From the NCBI GenBank assembly GCA_017592775.1, contig JAGFNJ010000032.1:1-60530 (forward strand): a stretch of 60,530 nt of DNA. The letters run 5' to 3'. Every line of letters begins with the position of its first letter. The first letter of the stretch is position 1. Positions 8,913 to 18,198 of the stretch are shown here, piece after piece. The translations under genes were made by a program, and so were the position numbers. The stretch comes from Candidatus Accumulibacter conexus. Lineage in GTDB: Bacteria; Pseudomonadota; Gammaproteobacteria; Burkholderiales; Rhodocyclaceae. The notes beneath the pieces are model-generated. The model was not told the DNA's origin, ran no database searches, and worked only from the letters and a program-made list of their open reading frames with translations.

Positions 8913-10247
8913 TCAGACTGGCGTCGGCAGTCTGCCGGCAACCGACGCGCTCTCCATCCAGCGCTTGATACGATTGGCATCACCGATGCGGGTCTGCTTG
9001 CCCGCCGAATCGAGGAGCACGATGACCACGGGCTTGTCGGCAACGCGCGCCTGCATCACCAGACATTTGCCGGCGGCCTGAATGTAGCCTGTCTTCGACA
9101 GGCCGATCTCCCAGGTCGGGCTGCTGACCAGCTGGTTCGTGTTGTGAAACTCGAGTTCGCGGCCTTTCACCTCGGCGCGCACGCCGGGCGTCGTCGAGAA
9201 TTCGCGGATCAGCGGATAGCGATGCGCAGCGGCGACCATCCGTGCCAGATCGTGTGCGGTGGATACATTGTTGCTGCTCAGCCCGGTTGGATCCTCGAAG
9301 CGCGTATGAGCCATCCCCAGCGACGCGGCCTTGCGGTTCATGGCTGCGATGAAGGCCGCCAGCCCGCCCGGATAGTGACGGGCCAGCGCATGCGAGGCGC
9401 GGTTCTCCGATGACATCAACGCCAGCAGCAGGGCCGTCTCGCGCGTGATCACCGTCCCCACTCCGAGGCGGGAACGACTGCCGCGCAGATAATCGATGTC
9501 CTCGTCACTGATGCTGATCGGCGCCTGCAGATTCGGCATGCTGTCGAGCACCACCATCGCGGTCATGAGCTTCGTGATCGACGCGATGGGCACGACGGCA
9601 CTGGCGTTCTTTTCATACAGCAGCTCTCCCGCGTCCTGGCCGATGACCAGTGCGGAGCCCGAATGCACCGCGAGTTGCCCCGGCTCCTGCCAGAGGTCAG
9701 CGTTGCCGGCAACGGCGCGCGTCAGATTCCTCTTCGGGTACGCCTGAACGGCACCGGCAACGTCGCGCGATGGCGCGAAGCCCCTGCTCTTGGCGACAGT
9801 GGACGCCTTGCCCGGGTTCTCGCGTGGATTGGCCTTGCCCCGGCTGGCGACTTGCTGCGTCCGGACGCCCCTGATGTTGCGGTCCGCACCCGCTCCTCCG
9901 TTCCTCGTCTCCGCCACCGTTGCGGGTTTGCCGCGGGCCGCTGCGGACCGTCCGGTCGTTCCCCCGGCCACCGCTGCGGGTCGGGCTTTCGGCGTGCCCG
10001 CCCGCGCCGGCCCGGTTGCCGCTGAAGCGGTCTGCGCCGGCGCCCGGGTCGGTCGGGTTGCCTGTACCGGCTTCTGCGCTGTTGGCCTGGGCGTGCCCGA
10101 CTTCGCAGCGACGCTTTCCTTGCCCTTGGCTGGCGCAGCCTTTCCCTTGCCCTGTTCGGCGGCATGGAGCGTCCCACTCGGCCCGACGACGGTCGCCACC
10201 AGCGTCGCCAAACACAACCCCAACAATGCTCTCAGATTCATGCGCAT
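8913..10247 (-). CDS. pbpG: D-alanyl-D-alanine endopeptidase, PBP7 type
   Basis: 444-residue periplasmic low-molecular-weight penicillin-binding protein, predicted to cut DD-crosslinks in peptidoglycan. It has a signal peptide, then about 140 residues rich in Ala, Pro, Lys, Arg and Thr, and then an S11 peptidase domain. The catalytic triad of motifs is complete: SITK (nucleophile Ser), SEN in MSSENRA and KTG in LSKTGYI. The SSENRA context matches PBP7/PbpG better than DacA/C, and no C-terminal amphipathic anchor is visible. The ATG at 10247 has a GGGAG seven bases upstream. The basic, proline-rich linker is longer than I expect for PbpG (E. coli about 310 residues in total) and may bind wall or membrane. 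Monocistronic, with its own terminator. Confidence 0.88.
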   Translation of the reverse strand: MRMNLRALLGLCLATLVATVVGPSGTLHAAEQGKGKAAPAKGKESVAAKSGTPRPTAQKPVQATRPTRAPAQTASAATGPARAGTPKARPAAVAGGTTGRSAAARGKPATVAETRNGGAGADRNIRGVRTQQVASRGKANPRENPGKASTVAKSRGFAPSRDVAGAVQAYPKRNLTRAVAGNADLWQEPGQLAVHSGSALVIGQDAGELLYEKNASAVVPIASITKLMTAMVVLDSMPNLQAPISISDEDIDYLRGSRSRLGVGTVITRETALLLALMSSENRASHALARHYPGGLAAFIAAMNRKAASLGMAHTRFEDPTGLSSNNVSTAHDLARMVAAAHRYPLIREFSTTPGVRAEVKGRELEFHNTNQLVSSPTWEIGLSKTGYIQAAGKCLVMQARVADKPVVIVLLDSAGKQTRIGDANRIKRWMESASVAGRLPTPV

Positions 10248-10449
10248 TGCACATCTCCCACACGATTCAACTTGTTGCAGCACTCCGGCGGACCGGACAA
10301 CCAAGGCCATAGACCATCAAAAATAAGCAGATACGCGAGCTATGTAATGTAGCACATTATGCACGGGTCCGGGCGGGAAACAAGCCCCTGACGAAGTCCG
10401 GCAGAGTCCGCGACGTCGGCGCGCCGACCGGCTGCCGACGGCGGACCGC

Positions 10450-12750
10450 TCAACGTTCATTCATCAGCTTGTCGACCACCGTCAGCGCCGTCATGTTGAC
10501 GATGCGTCGCACGGTCGCCGTGGACGTCAGGATATGCACCGGCTGCGCGGCACCGAGAAGAATTGGACCGATCGTCAGATTGTCACCGGAAGCGATCTTG
10601 AGCAGGTTGAAGGAGATGTTCGCTGCATCGAGTGTCGGCATGATCAGCAGATTGGCCTGCCCTTTCAATCGCGCATCACTCGGAAAGACGCGCTGACGAA
10701 TGTGGTCGTCGAGGGCGGCATCGCCATGCATTTCGCCCTCGACCTCCAGCCGCGGCGCCCGCTCCTTGAGCAGCTTCAGCGTCCTGCGCATCTTGACGGC
10801 CGTCGGGGTGTTCTCCGAGCCAAATGATGAATGGGATAGCAGGGCGACTCGCGGCTGGATGCCGAAACGCCGTACCTCGTCGGCAGCGAGCAGCGTCATG
10901 TCCGCCAGTTGCTCGGCCGAAGGCTCGTAGTTGATGTAGGTGTCGGCAATGAACAGCGTCCGGTCAGGCAGTACGAGCAAGCTCATCGCGTACAGGTCGC
11001 TGACGCCGGGAGCCAGACCGATGACGTTCTCGACGTACTCTCGATGCACGTCATGACGACCGAAGGTGCCGCAGATCAGCCCGTCGGCATCGCCCATGCG
11101 GACCATCATCGCGCCGAACAGCGAGGCCCGCCGGCGAACCTCGCGGCGAGCGAAATCGGCCGAAACGCCCTTGCGCTCCATCAGGCGCCGGTACTCGCGC
11201 CAGTAGGAGTCGAAATGCTCGTCGAAGAAGGCGTTGTTGTCGGCGTAGACGACGTCAAAGTCATCGTCCGGCGTGACACGAAGATTCAGTGCCTCGAGCT
11301 TGCGTTCGATCTCGCCGGGATGGCCGATCAGGATCGGTCGCGCGATCCCCTCATCGACGATCACCTGAATGGCACGCAGCACGCGGTCGTCCTCGCCTTC
11401 GGCGAAAACGACGCGCCGGGGTGCCTGTTTGGCCTGCGAGAACACCGGCTTCATGATCAGACCGAAGTGATAGACGAACTCGTGCAGGCTCTCGCGATAG
11501 GCTTCCAGATCCTTGAGCGGCCGGCTCGCGACACCAGACTCCATGGCCGCCTCTGCCACCGCCGGGGCGATCTTGCCGATCAGCCGCGGATCGAAGGGAT
11601 TCGGGATCAGGTACTCGGGACCAAAATTGGCATGCTTCTCGCCATACGCCTTGAGCGCGACCTCCGACTGCTCGACACGCGCCAGTTCGGCGATGGCCCG
11701 CACCGCCGCCAGCTTCATGGCGTCGCTGATCGTGGTCGCGCCAACGTCGAGTGCGCCGCGGAAAATGAAGGGGAAGCAGAGTACGTTGTTCACCTGGTTC
11801 GGATAGTCCGAACGACCGGTGGCGATGATCGCGTCGTCACGCACCGCCTTGACATCTTCCGGCCTGATCTCGGGATTGGGATTGGCGAGGGCCATGATCA
11901 GGGGCGACGCAGCCATCTGCGTGACCATCTCCGGCTTCAGCACGCCGCCGGCCGACAGGCCGAGGAAGACATCGGCACCGACGATGACTTCGCCCAGCGT
12001 CCGCGCGTCGGTGCGCTTGGCATAACGCGCCTTGATCTCGTCCATTTCCTCGACACGCCCTTCGTACACCAGCCCCTTGATGTCGGTCACCCAGACGTTC
12101 TCGACCGGCAGGCCGAGCATCACCAGCAAGTCGAGACACGCGAGCGCAGCGGCACCGGCGCCCGAGGTCACCAGCTTGACCTGATCAAGTTCCTTGCCCT
12201 GCAGGAAGAGTCCGTTGAGGATCGCTGCGCCGACGACGATCGCGGTGCCGTGCTGATCGTCGTGAAAGACCGGAATCTTCATTCGCTGGCGCAGCTTCTG
12301 CTCGACGTGGAAGCACTCGGGGGCCTTGATGTCCTCGAGATTGATGCCGCCGAAGGTCGGCTCCAGCGAAGCGACGATCTCCACCAGGCGGTCGGGGTCC
12401 CGTTCGTCGATCTCGAGGTCGAAGGCGTCGATGTTGGCAAACTTCTTGAACAGTACCGCCTTGCCTTCCATGACCGGTTTCGCCGCCAGCGGACCGATCG
12501 CGCCCAGCCCGAGCACGGCCGTGCCATTGGTGATCACTCCCACCAGATTGGCACGCGCGGTGAGCGTACTGACTTCCGCCGGAACCGCGGCAATCTCTTC
12601 GCACGCCGCCGCAACACCCGGTGAGTAGGCCATCGAAAGGTCATACTGGTTGGCCAGCTGCTTGGTCGGCTGAATCGCCACCTTGCCCGGCTTCGGGTTG
12701 CGGTGGTAGAACAGGGCGGCGGTGCGCAGTTGCTCTCCTGGTTTCTTCAT
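10450..12750 (-). CDS. maeB: NADP-dependent malic enzyme with C-terminal phosphotransacetylase-like domain
   Basis: 766-residue MaeB-type enzyme: malate + NADP to pyruvate + CO2 + NADPH. The malic enzyme part covers about residues 1-430 ([55 protein letters not shown]). The remaining 330 residues are a phosphate acetyltransferase-like domain, usually regulatory (acetyl-CoA sensing) and not catalytic in this family. The ATG at 12750 has an AGGAG-type site about ten bases upstream. It diverges from pckG across a 360-bp gap. Together the two enzymes link the TCA C4 pool to pyruvate and PEP. Confidence 0.95.
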   Translation of the reverse strand: MKKPGEQLRTAALFYHRNPKPGKVAIQPTKQLANQYDLSMAYSPGVAAACEEIAAVPAEVSTLTARANLVGVITNGTAVLGLGAIGPLAAKPVMEGKAVLFKKFANIDAFDLEIDERDPDRLVEIVASLEPTFGGINLEDIKAPECFHVEQKLRQRMKIPVFHDDQHGTAIVVGAAILNGLFLQGKELDQVKLVTSGAGAAALACLDLLVMLGLPVENVWVTDIKGLVYEGRVEEMDEIKARYAKRTDARTLGEVIVGADVFLGLSAGGVLKPEMVTQMAASPLIMALANPNPEIRPEDVKAVRDDAIIATGRSDYPNQVNNVLCFPFIFRGALDVGATTISDAMKLAAVRAIAELARVEQSEVALKAYGEKHANFGPEYLIPNPFDPRLIGKIAPAVAEAAMESGVASRPLKDLEAYRESLHEFVYHFGLIMKPVFSQAKQAPRRVVFAEGEDDRVLRAIQVIVDEGIARPILIGHPGEIERKLEALNLRVTPDDDFDVVYADNNAFFDEHFDSYWREYRRLMERKGVSADFARREVRRRASLFGAMMVRMGDADGLICGTFGRHDVHREYVENVIGLAPGVSDLYAMSLLVLPDRTLFIADTYINYEPSAEQLADMTLLAADEVRRFGIQPRVALLSHSSFGSENTPTAVKMRRTLKLLKERAPRLEVEGEMHGDAALDDHIRQRVFPSDARLKGQANLLIMPTLDAANISFNLLKIASGDNLTIGPILLGAAQPVHILTSTATVRRIVNMTALTVVDKLMNER

Positions 12751-13111
12751 CGTTCCTTCTCCTCAGTTTCATCGCGCCAACGCTGGCGTCAATGGGTCGC
12801 AGGACGGGCAGCTACCGGCCACCTGCGAGGCGCCGCCGGTGCCTTTCAGCAGGCCTCTTCTTGTTGTCGACCGTTGGTGTGAACCGGACCTGTGGCATAA
12901 TTACACAAACCCTCCAATCCTTGTAGCACCAACGCCTAGCATGCTGACCGCAACCCCTGCACTGGGCTTGTTTCTCGCCAACCGCGACCGACGCGTCGCA
13001 TCCGACCGGGCTGGGCAGACGACTCCGGCTTCCGGCCCTTGCGGTTTTGGCTCCGCGCGCGCCGCTCCACGGTAAGTTCCGCTTCTCTACCTTCATTCGA
13101 GAGTGATTACC
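12751..13111. other. Divergent maeB/pckG control region
   Basis: 361 bp with no convincing gene, containing the 5' regions of both genes. On the plus strand TTGGTG (12874-12879), a 16-base gap and CATAAT (12896-12901) form the best promoter-like pair for pckG, about 210 bp upstream of its ATG. A GAGAG ribosome site lies just before the pckG ATG. I see no riboswitch or clear operator. Confidence 0.4.
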
Positions 13112-14950
13112 ATGAACCAGACTGTTTCCATCAACGCCCCCGACTACGTCAAACATGAACGCCTGAAGCAATGGGTTGCCGAGATCGCGGCACTCACCGA
13201 ACCAGCCCGCGTCGTCTGGGCGGACGGTTCGCAGGAGGAGTATGATCGGCTCTGCGCCGAACTGGTCGAGGCCGGCACCTTCACCAAGCTCAAGAAGCGC
13301 AAGAACTCGTTCCTGGCCTTCTCGGACCCGTCCGACGTCGCGCGCGTCGAAGACCGCACCTACATCTGCTCCGAGAAGAAGGAGGATGCCGGTCCGACCA
13401 ACAACTGGGAAGACCCGGCCAAGATGCGCGGCATCCTCAGCGGCCTGTTCAAGGGCTGCATGAAGGGCCGCACGATGTACGTCATCCCCTTCTCGATGGG
13501 TCCCATCGGCTCGCCGATCGCCCAGATCGGCATCGAGATCACCGACAGCGCCTATGTCGTGGTCAACATGCGCATCATGACCCGCATGGGCAAGGACGTT
13601 TTCCCGGTTCTCGGTACCGACGGCACGTACGTTCCCTGCGTGCACACGATTGGCGCGCCGAAGGAGCCGGGCCAGAAGGATCCGCGCTGGCCGTGCAACC
13701 CGACCACCAAGTACATCGTTCATTATCCCGAAACGCGCGAGATCTGGTCCTACGGTTCGGGCTACGGCGGCAATGCCCTGCTCGGCAAGAAGTGCCTGGC
13801 CCTGCGCATCGCCTCCAACATGGCGCGTGACGATGGCTGGCTGGCCGAACACATGCTGATCCTCGGCGTCGAGTCTCCGGCCGGCGACAAGCATTACGTC
13901 GCTGCCGCCTTCCCGTCCGCCTGCGGCAAGACCAACTTCGCCATGCTGGTGCCACCGCAAAGCCTGAGTGGCTGGAAGATCACCACCATCGGCGACGACA
14001 TTGCCTGGATCAAGCCGCGCAAGGACAAGGACGGCGTCACTCGCCTCTATGCGATCAACCCTGAGGCCGGCTTCTTCGGCGTCGCCCCGGGTACCAACGA
14101 CAAGACCAACTTCAACGCCATGGCGTCGCTCGCCGAGAACACCATCTTCACCAATGTCGCGCTGACCGACGACGGCGATGTCTGGTGGGAAGGCATGGGG
14201 CCGGCACCGGCGCATGCGATCGACTGGCAGGGCAACGACTGGACACCCGAGATTGCCAAGGAGAAGGGAACCAAGGCAGCACACCCGAACTCCCGCTTCA
14301 CCGCACCCGCTTCGCAGTGCCCGTGCATCGACGACAAATGGCAGGATCCGGAAGGGGTACCGATCTCGGCCTTCCTGTTCGGCGGTCGCCGCGCATCGAC
14401 CGTACCGCTGGTCTGCCAGACGCGTGACTGGGAGCATGGCGTCTACGCCGCCGCCACCCTCGGTTCGGAAACCACGGCTGCCGCCTTTGGCCAGCAGGGT
14501 GTCGTTCGTCGCGACCCCTTCGCGATGCTGCCGTTCTGCGGCTACAACATGGCCGACTACTACAGCCACTGGCTGAAGATGGGCAAGGCAACCGACAAGC
14601 AGGTGCCGATCTTCATGGTCAACTGGTTCCGCATGAACGAGAAGGGCGAGTTCGCCTGGCCGGGCTTCGGTGATAATGCCCGCGTCCTGAAGTGGATCAT
14701 CGAGCGCTGCGAAGGCAAGGCCTCTGCCCGCGAAACGACCCTCGGTTGGATGCCCAACTACGAAGATCTCGACTGGAGTGGCAGCGACTTCTCCAAGGCA
14801 GAGTTCGCCGGTGTCACCAGCCTCGACAAGCAAGCCTGGCTGAGTGAACTCGAGGGGGTCAAGGACTGGTTCGGCAAGATGGGCGACAAGCTGCCTGCCA
14901 AGCTCGGCGACGTTCGCAACGAGTTCGAGAAGGAATTCCAGGCCGCCTGA
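13112..14950 (+). CDS. pckG: Phosphoenolpyruvate carboxykinase (GTP)
   Basis: 612-residue cytosolic enzyme that interconverts oxaloacetate + GTP and PEP + CO2 + GDP. It is clearly of the GTP-dependent class: the P-loop [13 protein letters not shown] with the reactive cysteine, [47 protein letters not shown] and [19 protein letters not shown]. Length is normal for the family. The ATG at 13112 is preferred, with a GAGAG at about 13099-13103; a GTG nine bases upstream would add three residues. It is followed by a terminator, so the transcript is probably monocistronic. In glycogen/PHA-cycling bacteria this enzyme is central to anaplerosis or gluconeogenesis; the direction here is not readable. 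Confidence 0.97.
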   Translation: MNQTVSINAPDYVKHERLKQWVAEIAALTEPARVVWADGSQEEYDRLCAELVEAGTFTKLKKRKNSFLAFSDPSDVARVEDRTYICSEKKEDAGPTNNWEDPAKMRGILSGLFKGCMKGRTMYVIPFSMGPIGSPIAQIGIEITDSAYVVVNMRIMTRMGKDVFPVLGTDGTYVPCVHTIGAPKEPGQKDPRWPCNPTTKYIVHYPETREIWSYGSGYGGNALLGKKCLALRIASNMARDDGWLAEHMLILGVESPAGDKHYVAAAFPSACGKTNFAMLVPPQSLSGWKITTIGDDIAWIKPRKDKDGVTRLYAINPEAGFFGVAPGTNDKTNFNAMASLAENTIFTNVALTDDGDVWWEGMGPAPAHAIDWQGNDWTPEIAKEKGTKAAHPNSRFTAPASQCPCIDDKWQDPEGVPISAFLFGGRRASTVPLVCQTRDWEHGVYAAATLGSETTAAAFGQQGVVRRDPFAMLPFCGYNMADYYSHWLKMGKATDKQVPIFMVNWFRMNEKGEFAWPGFGDNARVLKWIIERCEGKASARETTLGWMPNYEDLDWSGSDFSKAEFAGVTSLDKQAWLSELEGVKDWFGKMGDKLPAKLGDVRNEFEKEFQAA

Positions 14951-14975
14951 TCGACGAAACGGCGTCATGGCCAAG

Positions 14976-15003
14976 AGGAAGCCGCCTGCGGGCGGCTTCC
15001 TTG
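14976..15003 (+). terminator. Hairpin terminator after pckG
   Basis: An 11-bp stem AGGAAGCCGCC / GGCGGCTTCCT with a TGCG tetraloop begins 25 bp after the pckG stop. The T-tract is short, so it is a moderate-strength call. Confidence 0.65.
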
Positions 15004-15066
15004 TGTCGGCATGCCGGCTTGCGGCTAAACTGGCGGCTTCATCCGGACCGTGAGCAACAGACCACC

Positions 15067-16233
15067 ATGCCCAGTTTTCCCGCGCACCGCCTGGCCGACA
15101 TCGCACCCTTCCACGTCATGGAGTTGATGGCGCGTGCCAAGGAACTGGAGGCAAGCGGCCGCGACATCATCCACATGGAAGTCGGCGAGCCCGACTTTCC
15201 CACTCCGGAACCGATCGTCGCGGCAGCGCAGGCGTACATCGCCACCGGCCACGTTCGCTATACGGCCGCGCTCGGCCTGCCCGAACTGCGTGCGGCAATC
15301 GCCGGCTTTTACGCCACGCGCTACGGCGTCAGCATTCCAGCATCGCGCATCGTCGTCACCGCTGGCGCTTCAGGCGGCCTCCTGCTGGCGATGTCCTGTC
15401 TCACCGAACCGGGCAGCGAATGGCTGCTGACCGATCCGGGATACCCCTGCAACCGCCACTTCGTGCGCTGCTTCGAGGGTCGACCGATCGGTATTCCGGT
15501 GCGCGGCGAGAGCGATTTCCAGCCGACGCTGGAGGATCTGGAGCGATTCTGGAACGAACGCACGGCAGGCGCCCTGTTCGCATCGCCGGCCAACCCGACG
15601 GGGACCCTGCTCGCGGACGAGACGCTGGCCAACATCGCCCGTTTCGTCCGCGAAAGGGGCGGACAACTGATCATCGACGAGATCTACCATGGACTCACCT
15701 ATGGGCGCGATGCCATGACCGCGCTCGAGTTCGGCGATGACATCTTCGTCGTCCAGAGCTTCTCGAAGTACTTCAACATGACCGGCTGGCGTCTCGGCTG
15801 GCTTGTCGTCCCGCCACACTTCGTCCGCGACATCGAGAAGCTGGCGCAGAATCTCTTCATTTCGCCGTCGGCAGCGGCCCAGTACGCTGCCCTGGCGGCG
15901 TTCGCGCCGGCCACCATCAGCATCCTCGAGGCGCGCCGCAAGGAGTTCCAGATCCGGCGAGACTTCCTTGCCCCGGCGCTCGAGAACCTGGGTTTCCGCT
16001 TCCCGGCCAAGCCGCAGGGAGCCTTCTATCTCTATGCCGACTGCTCGCAACTGACCAGCGACAGCGCTCGTTTCGCCAGTGAGCTGCTCGAATCGGCCGG
16101 AGTTGCCGCAACACCCGGCCTCGACTTCGGCAGCAACCTGCCCGAGAAACACCTGCGCTTTGCCTACACCAGCGGAACGACACGACTGGCTGAAGCGGTC
16201 GACCGGATTCGCCGCTTTCTCGGTCAGGCCTGA
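15067..16233 (+). CDS. PLP-dependent class I/II aminotransferase
   Basis: 388-residue fold-type I aminotransferase. Landmarks are the substrate-binding GEPDFPTP, the nucleotide-like loop GASGGLLLA, SPANPTGT, the Asp/Tyr pair DEIYHGLTY and the PLP lysine in SFSKYFNMTGWRLGW. It belongs to the AspC/alanine-aminotransferase-like group, but specificity is not deducible. The ATG at 15067 opens directly on the conserved N-terminus (MPSFPAHRLADIAPFHVMEL). It follows the pckG terminator in the same direction and ends 16 bp from the convergent ampD stop. Confidence 0.9.
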   Translation: MPSFPAHRLADIAPFHVMELMARAKELEASGRDIIHMEVGEPDFPTPEPIVAAAQAYIATGHVRYTAALGLPELRAAIAGFYATRYGVSIPASRIVVTAGASGGLLLAMSCLTEPGSEWLLTDPGYPCNRHFVRCFEGRPIGIPVRGESDFQPTLEDLERFWNERTAGALFASPANPTGTLLADETLANIARFVRERGGQLIIDEIYHGLTYGRDAMTALEFGDDIFVVQSFSKYFNMTGWRLGWLVVPPHFVRDIEKLAQNLFISPSAAAQYAALAAFAPATISILEARRKEFQIRRDFLAPALENLGFRFPAKPQGAFYLYADCSQLTSDSARFASELLESAGVAATPGLDFGSNLPEKHLRFAYTSGTTRLAEAVDRIRRFLGQA

Positions 16234-16249
16234 CGATTCGCCGCGCCTG

Positions 16250-16831
16250 TCAGCGCAGCGACCCTGGCAGCCTGCCGATCGACGCCAGACGGTGCCAGTC
16301 GAAACGAGGCCCGGGGTCGGTCTTGCGGCCGGGAGCAATGTCGCTGTGACCAACCACTGCGGTGACCGGAAAACTGGCGCACAAGAGCCGGAGCAGCGGC
16401 AACAGGCATGCGTACTGCGCCTCGGCGAAAGGGAATTCGTCGCAGCCCTCGAGTTCGATGCCAAGCGAGAAGTCGTTGCAGCGCGATCGGCCCTGCCAGC
16501 ATGAGAGCCCCGCATGCCAAGCGCGCTGACGACACGAGACGAACTGGATCAGCTCACCATCGCGCCTGATCAGGAAGTGTGCCGAAACCCGCAGGCCGGC
16601 GATCTCGGCGAAGTAGGGATGAGCCGCAGCGTCGAGTCGATTGGTGAACAGCCGCATGATGGCATCGCCGCCGAAGCAGGCGGGCGGCAGGCTGATCGCA
16701 TGGACAACGATCAGCGAGACCGTCTCTCCCGCGGGCCGTTCGTCACGGTTGGGCGACTCGATGCGCAAGGCGCCGTCCAGCCAGCCCGCATCACTGATTG
16801 CCACCGTGACTGCTGGACGGGACATACTCAT
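16250..16831 (-). CDS. ampD: 1,6-anhydro-N-acetylmuramyl-L-alanine amidase
   Basis: 193-residue cytoplasmic zinc amidase of peptidoglycan recycling (Amidase_2), which releases the peptide from anhydro-muropeptides. Likely zinc ligands and catalytic residues are His44 in VVHAIS, the His and Asp of GHSDIAPGRKTDPGPRFDW, and the conserved Lys in the same loop. WHAGLSCWQGRSRCNDFSLGIELEG is the AmpD-specific central block, read here in short pieces (WHAGLS, CNDFSLGIELEG). Its ATG overlaps the pilR stop as ATGA, suggesting translational coupling to the pilSR pair. Confidence 0.93.
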   Translation of the reverse strand: MSMSRPAVTVAISDAGWLDGALRIESPNRDERPAGETVSLIVVHAISLPPACFGGDAIMRLFTNRLDAAAHPYFAEIAGLRVSAHFLIRRDGELIQFVSCRQRAWHAGLSCWQGRSRCNDFSLGIELEGCDEFPFAEAQYACLLPLLRLLCASFPVTAVVGHSDIAPGRKTDPGPRFDWHRLASIGRLPGSLR

Positions 16832-18198
16832 TCTTCGATGCCCAACCGCTCGATCCGGTAGCGCAGCGAGCGGAAGCTGACGCCCAGCAGACGGGCCGCC
16901 GCCGTGCGGTTGAAATCGGTCTTGGTGAGCGCTTCGAGAATGGCCTGTTTCTCGACGCGATTGATGTAGTCATCGAGGGTTTCGCCCTCCCTGCCGAGAC
17001 TGTCGCGAACCGCGGTCGCTGGCGCCAGTTGCAGATCGTCGACCGCCACCGTTGCGCCGCTGCACAGCGCGATGGCACGTTCCAGGATGTTCTCCAACTC
17101 GCGGACATTGCCGGGAAAGCTGTAGTCGTCCAGCACCCGGGCTGCCTCGGAATCAAGGCGCGGCGGCTGCGGTCCACAAAGCCTGACGAGCATGGCTTCG
17201 GCCAGGGGAGCGATATCCTCACGGCGCTCCCGCAGTGGCGGCATTTTCAGTTCGATGACGTTGACGCGATAGTACAGATCCTGACGGAAGGTGCCGGCAT
17301 CGACGCAATCCCTGAGCTGGTGATGAGTCGCGGAAATGATCCGCAGGTCTACCGCTTCCTCGACGGTGCTGCCGACCCGGCGCACCTTCTTCTCCTGGAT
17401 CGCACGCAGCAGCTTGACCTGCATTCCCAGCGGCAGGTCCGCCACCTCGTCGAGAAACAGCGTCCCTCCCTGCGCCGCCTGGAAGAACCCGGGGCGATCA
17501 CTGTCGGCCCCGGTGAACGCCCCCTTGCGATAGCCGAAGAACTCGCTCTCCATCAGGTTCTCGGGAATCGCCCCGCAGTTCACCGGCACGAAGGGTGCGC
17601 TGCGGCGTGCGCTCTGATCGTGAATAAGGCGCGCAGCCAGCTCCTTGCCGGTGCCAGACTCGCCTGAGATGTATACGGGCGCCTGGCTGCGGGCAAGCTT
17701 GTCGATCATCTCGCGCACATGCGTGATGGCCGGCGACCTGCCGATGAGCCGTGTCGCGGCTTCGCTGGCTTCGCCCTCATCCGCGCCGCCGCTGCGCCGT
17801 GGGAGGTTGAGCGCCGACTTGATCAGGCTGCGCAACTGCTCGAGCGCGACCGGTTTGGCGAGGTAGTCGAAAGCTCCTGCCTTCAGCGCGGCGACCGCAT
17901 TCTGCGTCGTACCGAACGCGGTGATCACCGCCACCGGCGTCTCCCCGTAGCTCTCGGCGATCAGCCTGACGATCGCCAGCCCATCCCCATCGGGCAGTCG
18001 CATGTCCGTCAGGCACAGCTGATAGCGCTGCTGCTCGAGGAACTTCCGCGCCTCGGCAACCGTCGCCGCACAGTCAGCCAACAGCCCCATCCGTGCCACC
18101 GTGAGGTCGAGAAGCTCGCGGATATCCGCCTCATCATCGACCACCAGCACACGGGCCAGGTCGCCGCGTGGGCGACGTTGCACCTTGCCAGTCAACAA
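16828..18198 (-). CDS. pilR: Sigma54-dependent type IV pilus response regulator PilR
   Basis: 456-residue NtrC-family activator. Receiver domain about residues 15-130 with phospho-acceptor in CLTDMRLPDG. AAA+ domain has Walker A GESGTGKE, sigma54-contact loop GAFTGA and Walker B GGTLFLDE. The C-terminal Fis-type HTH ends the protein (NRTAAARLLGVSFRSLRYRI). The adjacent pilS supports PilR. The start is a non-ATG codon: TTG at 18198 has a GGAGG eight bases upstream and overlaps the pilS stop; GTG at 18183 is the alternative. The usual target, pilA, is not in the window. Confidence 0.92.
   Translation of the reverse strand: MLTGKVQRRPRGDLARVLVVDDEADIRELLDLTVARMGLLADCAATVAEARKFLEQQRYQLCLTDMRLPDGDGLAIVRLIAESYGETPVAVITAFGTTQNAVAALKAGAFDYLAKPVALEQLRSLIKSALNLPRRSGGADEGEASEAATRLIGRSPAITHVREMIDKLARSQAPVYISGESGTGKELAARLIHDQSARRSAPFVPVNCGAIPENLMESEFFGYRKGAFTGADSDRPGFFQAAQGGTLFLDEVADLPLGMQVKLLRAIQEKKVRRVGSTVEEAVDLRIISATHHQLRDCVDAGTFRQDLYYRVNVIELKMPPLRERREDIAPLAEAMLVRLCGPQPPRLDSEAARVLDDYSFPGNVRELENILERAIALCSGATVAVDDLQLAPATAVRDSLGREGETLDDYINRVEKQAILEALTKTDFNRTAAARLLGVSFRSLRYRIERLGIEE

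Noticed and set aside
10415-10428. Palindrome GTCGGC-GCGCCGAC downstream of maeB
   Set aside because: Perfect 14-bp dyad, but no loop and no T-tract, so I do not call it a terminator; could be chance in GC-rich sequence.
10909-12624. 571-codon plus-strand frame opposite maeB
   Set aside because: Antisense shadow of MaeB, whose motifs are intact on the other strand; low-complexity Arg/Gln/Asp-rich translation.
12812-15106. Very long open frame (764 codons) on the minus strand opposite pckG
   Set aside because: It is the antisense of a well-conserved gene in GC-rich DNA, is rich in Arg/Ala/Gly/Asp with no domain, and lacks a ribosome site. An artefact of codon bias.
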